Assembly (NCBI RefSeq): GCF_040954835.1
Contig: NC_090707.1
Coordinates: 17,936,570-18,000,569, forward strand
Source of the DNA: Lepisosteus oculatus
Lineage: Eukaryota; Chordata; Actinopteri; Semionotiformes; Lepisosteidae
DNA length: 64,000 bases
Direction of reading: 5' to 3'
Shown piece after piece: positions 39,290 to 51,400 of this stretch (within the stretch, counting starts at the first letter, position 1; every line of letters starts with the position of its first letter). The translations under genes were made by a program, and so were the position numbers. The notes beneath the pieces are model-generated. The model saw only the letters and a list, made by a program, of their open reading frames with translations, was not told the origin of the DNA and ran no database searches.

Positions 39290-40330
39290 TACTTATGCTT
39301 CTGTCAACACGAGTGCCTTTTGCTTACTGATAATCCAGCAATTGGAAGGGATTAATACTCTCAAGAGACTATGAGACATTCCAGTCTTGGAATGGAATCT
39401 GTAGGCCGAGTGGATAATATCACTCGGACAAATGTGGAGCCTTTTGATCCAGATTGTAATATATGGCGCCAGAATCAGATATCTCAAAGAGTGCAACAGT
39501 TGTTCAGTAAGGGGTACAGTATATATGTATGTGCCTAACCAAAAATATGTCAGAGTCTGCCAGGAGTTAGATTCATTAACCACAAAGGAAATAGAAACTA
39601 GGAGAGGATGTCATCAAAAAAGTGATTTGCACTACTTTGTATTTCATTATTTCCTGTTTAATTGGATACCCTTGGCATTGAATTTAGGTTACAGAATCCT
39701 CATCAACTATGAAAGGAAATTCACATTCGGGCGGGTTAAATGTCTAAAAAAAGGGACCTCATGAACTGCACCAGCAAGTCAATACCTGGAGTTTTCTTAC
39801 TTTGCAGTTGACATTGTTCCTAAAGTTAGTCAAAATGCAGATAGACGACCTTTGAAACATGTGGTACAAAAAAAGCAAAGAGAATGCCCTTATCTTTTAA
39901 CTGTAAAGTTTAATAACATTTAGAAAAGGTCATCTTTTAAAGTATATAGACCATCTATCTAAGTCTTTCTAGAGCTCCAGGACCCTGGAATAGACCGGGT
40001 GGAACCTATTAATTCATCTGTTGATTATTTTCAAACCTACAGCTCAGTTTTTTTAGACAAAGCACCACTTATTCAATACAGTTATGTGTCTACTACAATT
40101 AGAGGATTAGCTCAATGTAATGTATAGATTCAAGGATGAATAATTATCTTTTTGCAGAAAACAGGAAGTACTTACAAAAAAGATGGGAACTGGCTATAAA
40201 AATAAACAGAAATATCCAAAGATTATGGAAGATTGAGAAGCACATGGAAAAATGGCAAAGCAGGAAACCTGAGTCATTTAACTTCTCAGACTACTGGCGG
40301 GAGAGGCTAGCAAATTTGGTTAGAAGGTGA
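39290..40330 (+). pseudogene. Unidentified ORF remnants between ITGAV and ZC3H15
   Basis: Plus-strand frames of 110 codons (39432-39764) and 64 codons (40136-40330), plus a shorter open stretch around 39970-40120, lie in series with stops between them. The second is strongly charged (WELAIKINRNIQRLWKIEKH) and predicted helical. Base composition is slightly richer than the flanks. I do not recognise any family. A decayed mobile element or retrogene is possible; chance frames are also possible. Confidence 0.3.
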
Positions 40331-41045
40331 TCAATATTGAGATTTCCTTACAAGTTGGCTTTGATTAGGAGGTCTTACAAACATTTACAATCTGCCCTGT
40401 CTAATTGTAGAAATGGTTTCTACTCTGACAGAAGTTTTTGAATAAACATGGAAAAACAGGCAAGAGTCATTGCTATGACTCTATGAAACTGCTATGAAAA
40501 CTGCTATATCACTGCTATGAAAGAAAAGTGGCCCCCTTTTCTGTGAGGCCCAGGGTAACCCAGCATCTTTCTTTCTAATCAATCAGTCATCTGTTATTTT
40601 TTATACCACTACTTCAGATTTTCATGTGTCTAAGCAAGTTTGGGAAAAGCAATTGTTCTTTTTTTCTGTTGTTTGAAAAAGGAAAATAAAAACTCAAAAC
40701 AAACGATAATCACTTATCTACAGAATTGCCAAAGAATGAGGTTTTCTGGCATTGACATTTTTTTAAATTAAATCAAAAACGGTGTATAGGAATAATCAGA
40801 AGTTTTTATTTTAAAGTCATGGCATTTCTTTCTTTTAAAGAGGCCAGCACTGTTTTTTATTTCTTATATAAGTATTGATATTTTTAACACACTACCTGAA
40901 ATAGGATTAAGTCTATTTTCTTTTTCTTTGATACCATCCAGTTCCAGTTACTGCAGTATTATTGACTCAAAATAGTAAAAGTGTAGATCTTGTCTGGAGA
41001 ATGCATAAACATTGCACAAAAAATAAACTCAAATAAAACTGAAAC

Positions 41046-41482
41046 GGACAGTGCAGTGATTAGCATTGCTGCCTGGCAGACCTGGATTCAATTTCTGGGG
41101 TGCAATCTGTGTGGAGTTTGTATGCTCTCCCTGTATTTGTGTAGGTTTCCTTTGGGTGCTCTGGCTTCCTCCCACAGTCCAAAGAGATTTCTTTTCCTAG
41201 CTAAATAAACTTAATTTCACAATAAACCTCTTTCAGTAAATATAGTACATATTCTAGCAAGACATGCAAATTCTACAATAATCCCACAATCCAAAGAGAT
41301 ACTGGAAGGTAAATTGGCTTCTGGTAAAAATGGCCCTGGTGTGAGTGTGTTTGTGTCTGTGTGTGCCCTGTGATGCCATCCCATCCATGGAGTATCCCAC
41401 CAGTGCCCTTTACTGGTCAGCATAGGCTCTGGCTCCCCAGCCTCCCTTTATTGGATAAAGTGGTTAGAAAATGTATGGATGA
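41046..41482 (+). repeat. V-SINE-like tRNA-derived SINE with an internal duplication
   Basis: Head with box A (AGTGATTAGCATTGCTGCC) and box B (GGATTCAATTTC), the conserved central block (GTGCTCTGGCTTCCTCCCAC), and the tail GGATAAAGTGGTTAGAAAAT. The word CCACAGTCCAAAGAGAT at about 41173 recurs as CCACAATCCAAAGAGAT at about 41283, separated by ~90 nt of AT-rich DNA. The element has been interrupted or partly duplicated. It lies in the ITGAV-ZC3H15 intergenic region. Confidence 0.75.
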
Positions 41483-42989
41483 AGATTGTAAAATAGTTTT
41501 TGTGCTTGGCTAAGGATCATAACATAGGACAACCAACGTAGGAGAACTAGCAGAAAACAGTTTCAGACATACAAATGTCTGCTTTGTGAATTGAAAGCAC
41601 AGACAGCACAAAACAATATATAGTCATGAAATAAACTGATAACTCAAATGATACAATCATTATGAGTTCAGCATTCCATATTGTATTTTCTGCAGAATAA
41701 TTAAAAATGACAGGCAATGCAATAAGACTTTAAATGGTATTGTTGTAATCCATTACTTATGGCAAGTTTTGTTCACTAGAGAGGTCCCAGAGGAAAGAAC
41801 TGCCCTGCTTTCCCTACAGGAAAATAGCTAACATGCATTTCTTTTAATGCAGATCACAGGAAATTCCTGTTTAATGACATAAAATTCGACAAGCCAGGGG
41901 ATATGTTATAACAAGGATATGTTAAAACACCCTTAAATAGAACATGTATCTTTAGAGAAGTGAAATATTTATGTTCTTGTTGCCATGGTCACTGTTACCA
42001 TATACCCTAGAAGCACAGGAACCCAGTCAAAGTTTCATAAAGTGGTTTCAATCTGTTAACAAGAAACTGAAAATAGGAAGAAAAGTTTGGCCTTTGATAA
42101 AAAGATAGAAATTAACTATCCACCTTTCTATATTGAAAACACATCTCAGTGATTTCTGCATTTGTCTAAAGGTCATGTCAGTATTAAGAGGTATACCTAT
42201 ATACCACATGTAATGTGTGAATTCAAATCTCATACCAAAGGATAAGAGGCAAACAGAATTGTTGTTCATGACAGACAACAATGTTATCTATATGCTATTG
42301 ATTTTCTTGGGATGGACAACTACTGTATATAAGTCACAAGGTAAGCAAAAGAGGTGTGTTCTGTGTATTGTCTTTGTACAGCTGAATACAAATGGCTAAG
42401 TAAATTTTAATGTTAATGTTATATGCAGCAAATGATAAGATTTTCACTTATATGAGGAGGGGTGGTGGAACAATACCAATGTTTTTTTTTATACAATCCA
42501 TATTTAACCATATAAAAGAATTAAGACAAAGTCTTATTTGCAAAGGCAACTGAAGAATGTTCATTTATACAGCACAGCATTTACATCTAGTTCAAGGGTA
42601 AAACCCCCTAACCACTACCCTCCTCAGTACTGCCCAACAAAGATCAACTTCAATTGAAAGTATCCAGTCTATGAGAGAAGTTGCTAAGAGAGGAAAACAC
42701 TCATAAAAGATCAGCATTCATTTACTACTGGATATCTATAATCCTAGAAGGCAAATGATACATTGATAAGGAAGTACAGTGAACAGCACTTCCATTCCTG
42801 CAAGGCTGATCAGATGTTACATTTCTATTAGCATGTTGATCCATTAAACTGACTGAGGTTATATCTGATATAAAAGGAAACAATACTTTGAGCATCAGTG
42901 TATTTGCATTGTTGTTTTATGTACATTTAGATTTATGTTGTTTTTGTTATACCCATGATTTGGAAGCCAGTTGCCATATTGTTTTTCTG

Positions 42990-43560
42990 ATCGCAGCTAC
43001 AAACCCCACGACCACACCCACAGGAGAATGAGGAAGTGTAGGTACACTCTTTTGACCTGCCCACTTTCATGCCCATTCATCTTTCAACACCTACCGAGCA
43101 CAACAGAACAGCACTGCAGGTGAGGCACGTCCTTCAACAATACTGCAATGCCTGCAAGAGCTGAATAAGCGGCAGGGGTCAAAATGAAGATGAAAGGTGC
43201 GACTGTCCCACCCTACACATGGCGGTGCTCAGTCAATTGTGCGACACCGATTGGGTAATCCTGCATTCAACTCACTCGATCGTGTCCACTAAACCATAAC
43301 TCGTGATCGAAGATCGGAATCAGAGCACCTTTATCAGATGAACTGTTCAGTAGGCCCTAAGTGCAGAGAAAAAAACTTCTAACTCTGTGCATCTGAAGTG
43401 GGACATGTACTGTATACATCTCACTTATCCAGCATCGCGAATATCACCACTTAAGCACATCGTGAGAGGTGTTGCTGGGGTCTGTTAATTTAGCCTTCAA
43501 CAAAAGTCACGCTAAGATACCATAAAGCTGACTTGCTTTAGCAGCTCCAATGACTTAACG
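42990..43560. other. CpG-richer unique segment of unknown nature
   Basis: About 570 nt with many CpG (around 43190-43330 and 43430-43560) inside CpG-poor DNA, for example GTGCGACACCGATTGGG and GATCGAAGATCGG. There is no long frame on either strand. It may be a relatively young interspersed element whose CpGs have not decayed, or a regulatory or promoter region. I could not find terminal repeats. Confidence 0.4.
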
Positions 43561-44446
43561 CTACATAATAAAAGACAGGAACACCACCCACAAACAGGAC
43601 AAAGCAGACCAATGTCTTCTGCATATCAAAGGACAGAACCTAGAGCAAGACATAGTAGGACAAGAAGTAATTACATATCAAAGAACAGGACAAGCATTTA
43701 GATTGTGAAATAAACTTTCTTCTGACTAGATACAAGAAATGGGAAACCCTAGCAGTTTGTCTGTTCTGTGGGGAAGACCCACTGCACGTTGTTGGACTTA
43801 TTGAGTGCAATAAAACTGAATCTGCACAAGACTGTCCTGCTCCTCTGATGAAGAACTCCCCCCCACCCCCAACACATCTTTTCACAGATGCTCAACATTT
43901 GCAACTACCGTGGGAAGAATCTAAAATAAGAACCAAAATATACTGATTGCAGTCTTTTGAAAAGGTTGCATTTCATATGGAAATCACCAAACTCACCCAC
44001 TGTTGGCATAAATCGTAGGTACTGTAGGTAGCCTAAGAAATCTTTGCATTGATATATATGTATAATACAGCAAGTCTTCCATTTACAAAAAAAATTGAGT
44101 TTCTACTGTTAAACAATAATTCAATACACACACCAGTTATCTGACAAAGGTCTGCAGTCATTTACAGAAAAGTGTCCTTTGATATTAAGAATTACAAAAG
44201 GCATCTTAATATTTTATGACCTACTTAAAATGAAGTTCTCAGTTTTAATGTTTAAAAATACTGACTCTTGCTAAAACACATTAAGAGGTAGAAATACTTG
44301 TTGACAATGGTCTTGCCTCCAGAAAAGAATTAAGAAATTGTGATATAGTTTTCTTTCTAAGAACCTATCTGTAAATTAAACTTGATCCTAAAGTGAGGTT
44401 TCTTTTAAACAGTAAAGACTGAAACAAAACTTTAAACCTGGTAACC

Positions 44447-44452
44447 TTTATT
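44447..44452 (-). terminator. Candidate ZC3H15 polyadenylation signal, distal AATAAA
   Basis: Minus-strand AATAAA about 1.03 kb after the stop codon. Upstream alternatives lie at 44614-44619 and 44625-44630. Confidence 0.4.
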
Positions 44453-45482
44453 TACAATTTTTCTTGGCATAATGATGAAAGGGAAGTTTAAAACAATTTA
44501 ATACAAGAGGAGACAAATGTATTACACATTTCAATTATCTGCTTATTTCACATTTTTAAAATGTTCTGCTTGCAGTGGAAGAATAGTCAGGCTGAAACTA
44601 AGCAACAATGGTCTTTATTTTCCCTTTATTACCTACACATTTTTGTATACTGATACGGTCCATCACAATTTCTTAATTAATCCAAAAGAAAAATAGATTT
44701 CTACAGCATTTGGGTAATTCAACAAGCCAACAAAATGTTGCTGTGTACATGCTTTAGTTTATAATTTTTAGGACCCGTTTAATGTACAATTACAGAAATA
44801 CCTACATGTAATCATCATGATAGAGGTATGTACTTCTGTGATTCAAAAAACACGTATGCAGTTGTACCGCTGAAACAGTCCTTTGGCCTCCAGAATGAAC
44901 AATCAAACTTCAATTTTATGTCAGCAAAAATAAGAATTACTATTCAGCTGTATTACTGTAAACATTCCCCTTACAATAACTTGTTTTAGGCTTTTATCAA
45001 AGATCTTTCAAACATAGTTTAATCAATTTTGCTAACATAACTAAGGCACAACACTTTCAAACTTCCCCGTTCAAGAAATAAAAACTTCTACACTTTAGGT
45101 AGAATTGCTCTAGCTTCAATACAAAACCATTCGCATTTTAAGATAATTATATATTTTAAGATCTTGGATCAGAATCGTCATTAATAAGAAATGATATATA
45201 TACCAATTGATCAAACTCTAACAGTGCCTTAGAAACCATAATCTTAGACTGCTTTTAAAATAAGGAATTGCTCATGTGTAAAATTATTAATATGAATAAG
45301 CTAAAGGGGGGAAAAAAAAGACTAGAAATTGCAAAAGTTCTCATTATCTACTCCTCTTTAATTCCAAAACTTCCAGATTGTAGGGAAAATGACTGCAGAA
45401 TTCCAACATGAAGATGTTTGTTGTGAAACACTGACATTCCAAGCAATAGGTTGTCCATGAAATGCAGCCAGAAGTCCTATTC
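44447..45482 (-). other. ZC3H15: ZC3H15 3' untranslated region
   Basis: Starts directly after the TAA at 45485-45483. The likely end is set by minus-strand AATAAA signals: two close together (44625-44630 and 44614-44619) and one further down (44447-44452). Which is used is not decidable here. No repeat was recognised in the interval. Confidence 0.55.
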
Positions 45483-48400
45483 TTATTCTTCCAGATCCAG
45501 TGTGTTCAACTCTTCTTCAAGTTCATCTAAGTCCTCTCCTGTGAAAAGATTTTCATCTACAGGCACTGCTTCCGTTTCCTCCTCTTCCTGGCTCTCTCCT
45601 TCAGAAAGGGAGTGTTCCCCATTTTCTTCACCACCGCCTGAAGCCTCGCTTAACTTATTGTCTGAAAAAACAAACCATATGAGACCAACAATGACCAACA
45701 ATACAACTGCTGAAACAAGAAATTAAGTTTGTTCTGCTTTAATGTGTTTATCAAGACCATGGAGCCGAGTTATAAAAACTCTGTACTGCATCTAGGTTTA
45801 AGCAATGTTACACATTTATGACCTTTCCTTATCAAGCCATTTAAGGTTGGTACTGTAAAACCACAGTACTGACTTCATTCCACTCACACCTGCTTTGTAT
45901 TACAACCTACTTCATAAATGCCAAAACACTTTATTTTTTTTCAACACACATAAAAAAACCGTATGCTCTTAATATTCTTAATCTTAATTTACATGAATAT
46001 TTCTGGAATTCTAAAAACAGTTTGCTTACCTTTCCTTCTCATAGGAATGGTTCTTATAGTCAGTTTTAGCAGAAAATTGCACTGTGACCATGATCAATTT
46101 AGAACACTTATATAAAAAAACTGGAGCAAAACACTGCTTAACCACATGTACTCACCATCTGTTTCCTTTAATGGCTTAGAGAGTGCTGTAAATCTGTCTG
46201 TGGAGGCCACGGTGATTCCAGTGTTATCTACTTCTTTTGGAATAAACCTGGTCAGGTCAATGTCATTCACTTCCTGGGTGTCTTCAGCCTATGGAGGAAA
46301 AAAACAAGGATGGAAAGATACATTATGAAAAATTCTGTAGAGATCTTAATCCACCAGAGAATCAAAGGGTGTATTACCTTAGGTTTGTGAATAATGTCTT
46401 TAGGAAGTATTTGGTTGAACAAATGGCATTAAGTCCAATTAAACACAATCATCTCATTCCAAATTGGAAAAAAACGCCTTTTGGCTATATGCTATATGCC
46501 ATGCATATTTTGGATAACAGCTTCAAGCTTTGATTTACCGAGCATTACGAACATATACTACCACAACTAACCAAAATGGTACCAAAAAACTAAACACACA
46601 TATACAACCAACAGGCATTCAAACTCCATAAAGGGCAGAGCACCTGCACTGATCTAACATTAGTCTGACATACAAAAAGACACTAAAACCTCTAAAAAAA
46701 ACACAGCTTTCAAAACTCATTTGTGATGTTTTTAGTATATCAACAATTAACTGGAAATATTCCCCCTCCGTTTCACTATTTGAAAGTAGATTTGATCACA
46801 GTTTTGGCTGATATGATTCGATCTGAATTTTGGAAGAATTCTGCAGAATATGTCCCATTCGCAGACGAGTACACTACAGCTTGAGCGGGCATTAACAGCA
46901 ACGACATAAATGACAATAAAATAAAATACATTTTACCTCTTGATCATCACCATCAGCCTTTGAATATTTAGTATCATCAGCTTCTTCATCATCATCATCT
47001 ACCAGCTCAGGTCGGAATTCAAACACTTCACGACCACTGACCTGCATGAACAGAACGATTCATAAATAGTGGTTAAAATCTTCTCAAAGGTAAAATTTCA
47101 TATATTGTTTAACTTTATTAAAAACAATATTTTAACATCTGAGGTATCAAGTACAATATTCAAGACTTTCATTATTTTATTTCAGCAAATGGTACCTATG
47201 CAGGCCACTTATCCTAAAGTGGAAATACAGCACACAAGACAGGACGAGAGCACATGAGTGCCCTCCACTGGTCAATAAGAATCTCAGTGAAAGAATTTAA
47301 AACAGCCTTTCAAATCTAGCTAGTACACTTCTTGGGAGGAGGATGAAACCCATTTAATCTTGGGAAGAATATGTCAACTCCACATGGTAAAGTAAATATT
47401 TATTATATAATATGCCAATACAATCCTTATTATAAAACACTGTGGGTGAGTTCCATCTAATAAACATATTAAGACAGCTCTAATGTCTTTAAATTTAATA
47501 ACTGGGATTATGCCTTAAATCTGATTGCCCAATTTTGTAAAACACCAAAAAATAAGATTTTAATGGATCATATTTTCTGACATTTCATCACGACCTTCTT
47601 GAAGAAAAAAGTAATTGACAGTGGAAAAGAAAATAAATTACAACATTATAATATTTAACACCTGACAAATCAGAAAGAGTGTTGGTACAAATATCACAAA
47701 ACTATATCACTAACACAAAGCCAAGACCCGTATGACCATTTAATGTGTTACAAGAATAAACTCTTTTGAATGGACTATAATTCATTACACATCATTTGTC
47801 AATTTCAGTGATGTTATGTTTAAGTTTCTTAAGGGCGATGATTAACGACAGTTCTCTTGGAAACCCATTAGGTAATTAGTAAATTAATTACCTCAGAAAC
47901 AACAGCAAAACCTGCTGAAAATTAATCTTAAGAGAAAATGTTCCTCACCCCAAGTGATTTTCCAGCTTTGAAGTCGGCTCTTCTTTTCTCCATCTCCATC
48001 TCTGCCTTATCCACCTTTTCTTGCCTTTTCCTTTTCTTCCAAGCCAAAAATGTTTCAAGAGTGATACGCGTAACATTTGGTCCCAGGGCAGATCGCTAGA
48101 AGAATACAAATCTCTATTAATCCTGAACCTGCAGATGTAGCACCTTGAAGATATTGTTCCCTGCTGTTATTTCAGAAAGTCAATTACCATTCAATCAGAT
48201 CTACGTCTACAGCATCTGGAAAAAATAAAGCCACACAGCTTTCACTGGGGAGTATGCAGTGGTAAGTCATCAGCGCTTTACCCATATGAGTCAAGAATAC
48301 GACTAGCAGCTCTACCTAATGACACTGTAAGGGCTTTAGTATAGCTCACTCCGTGCCACACACAGGAAGTCCCTAAATGTAGACTTGTGACAGTCTACAT

Positions 48401-51400
48401 TTGAACTAGGCCTGACAGGCCTTTTTTACTGGTGCCTAACTGGGACTAGGCACCACGTTAATGACTTTTGTTCTGCCTGGTCGTACAAGTACAAGCTCAT
48501 TACTAGTCTGACATTCAAAAAGAGCCAAATCTTCACTGGAAAAATGAGACGTCTATACCTTTGTTTGGAATTAACGAATAAGGACTTAAGTTGCACATAA
48601 GAAAATAAGAAGTGAAGTGACACTTCACTCTCCTGTCATTTTTCACATACTCTGCATGTGACTTCATGGATTACAGCTCAGGTATTGCAGTAGACAAACA
48701 TCTGAGCCACATCACGCAGGCTCGGTTAGGTTCATCATCAGCTTGGCGCCACTGGAAAAAGTGGCAGATTTGACTGTCACACATAGCTGCCACACAGATT
48801 TAAGCACATGAAGATCCATTATAGCCACAGTCACATACAATACTAACCTCATATTTTACATATCGTATTTGAGAAATAATATAAAGATAACTAAAGACCT
48901 AGTCTTTCAGATGTTTTCTGTGAAACTGAACAAAATGAAAAAAACTCCAACACACCTCATTTTCGATCAGCTCTTCTAATGAAATCTCCTCCTCCTTTTC
49001 TTCCTTCTTTTTGTCTTTCTTGAGCACAAAGCCAGGTGGGAGAGCGTGGCGGTACATACAGCCGTCACCTCCTCCAGGACAAACCCAAAACCAGCCGTAT
49101 TTATTGCTCTCAATAGCATCAAGAAAGTATTTGCACACCTGGAGGATTAAACAAGATTAGATATAAACTAAAAATAATTAGAAACCTCATAAGAACAGGT
49201 GATCTTTAGTTTAAGAAACAAATCCGAATGGAACTGGTCTCTTTTACATGCATCCCCCTAAAGATTATATCAATGTCTACAGTATGGACTTCGGTCTTGC
49301 ACCACATTTTATGTAGACAAACAGAAAGTGTAATAACTTTTGAATGACTCTCAGTATATTAGGAATGGTCATACAATATTATGAATTTCATTACACTTTA
49401 AAGGATAAAAATAACATTGTATGATACTTAGAAACTGTTGCTTCCAACTAAAACCTAGGGCATGGCTTACAATTTGTGTTTTCGCTTTCTTCTTTTCTGC
49501 CTCTCCGTGCTTCTTGTTCACAACCTCTTCAAGCTTCTTTTCATCCCAGTTATCCATTGTATCTATAAGAAGTTTAAAACTTACAGCTTTGTAACGGAAA
49601 AGAGAGCCATAACTTTACCACAAAGAAATCTTCCACTGATCACTTAAATACATGCCGTTAGTTTTGAAAAAAATATCTTTGGTATGACCTTTACATTGAC
49701 CTCATGAAATTTGCTGATCAGAGACCCTATTCAAATTTGTCACTGAGCATTCCGCCTTTTTTTAATACAAATCATGTAATACATAGTAAAACCTGAATTC
49801 TTAGACAGGAGAAAAGTTTACAATATATAACTGCTCTAAATAAAATACATCTTTCTAATGGCAAATAAAAAAACAGAAAGCTTACCTGTACAAAAGTAAA
49901 CAGATTTACTACCCTATCCAGTTCAAAATAAATCAGCACAGTATTATTATTTTTGTGCAGAAATATGCATTAATGTATCTGCTTTAGCTGCTGCAACCTC
50001 CAATTGGATGTATATGAAGTGTGCCATTTGTGGTCTTACGTTTATCATTAAAAATTGCATCAATTATACTACTTTTCCGTACCTTTCTCAAGGTCTTCAT
50101 CTCTGCCATCCACATAAACACTGCGTTTTTCACACTTTCTTTCAAGTGACAGGTCATGTGAGAACTTGCACTTGTCTCCCTTGGAGCACTGCCCTTGCTT
50201 GAAGAAAGCACACACCACTGATTTCGGGTCGGCCCCTATAGGAAAACATTGGAGATGTTTCATTAAAATGTCTAACAATGATAAATCAAATCAGTGTCTA
50301 TGAACTCATTAAGATCTAACTGCTAACCTCTACAAGAACATGTTCAGGAGGGAAATCTACAAAGTATCAATTTCTTAACTAAAAAGCACTTATATCTGTT
50401 ATGAATTCTATTACACTTTAAAGGAAAAAAATATTGTGCGGTAGTTAGAAACTGTCTATTACTGTTTAGAAGGCAAATAAACTGCATATCTTCGGAAAAG
50501 TGAATATTATCTTCATAAATAGTTCACTATATAAACAGTACAGTTTTTAAGAATTTTTCATGCCGATAATATAATAACCCTGAAAACAAACTGCCTCTTT
50601 AACAGACTTGAATCACCCTAACACAAGTCATAATCTTTGCATTGATTCTATTTTGATAGTGGCAATTATAAAAAGTACATAACGCAAATGCTGTTTTTAT
50701 GGTTTTTAGACAGAAACATGATAAGGGCCATGTTTTATTTTGCTTCATCCTGTCAATCCAAATATCTGAGTGTTCTCATCCACAATGAATGAATAATTCA
50801 AGACATTTAAAAGAAAACTACACAGGATAACAATCTGCTAATGATCACCACCATTCAGATATTTATGATTTAAAAAAAAACTTAGTTGGAATTAAGAGGG
50901 CAGTTAAAAGCTAATTTAAAGGTATTCTCAAATTAAAATCCACCAGACAGTAACATAATTACAGGGTTGGCTACTTGTTAAGAAACTTGTTAATTGCAAG
51001 ATGAAATTATTTTAAATTCAATTACAAGTTCCAGTCTACTCATTTTTCAAAACAGGGAGTGTTTGCTAAGCATGAGCACCTTTTAGTAGTAGTAAGCAGG
51101 CATATTTAAAATGTTTTAAAATTAATTTACACATATAAACAAGTTCAAACAAGTTGTGAAATGTAATATTTTGAAAGGGCATCCTTACATTAAACTGGAT
51201 AATCTGTCAGTACTGCAAAGCTAATTAGCATTTATGTAGTGCGAATTTGCTCATCAATCACAAATGCCACAACAACTTACTGATGATCAGCTGTCCTTGA
51301 GTTTTCCCACTTTTGATTACATATTAGTGAATTGATGTATCAAATTAAAATCCTGTTTCTCCCATAGATGGCTTGTATTAAACCTCTTTACAGTGTGAGA

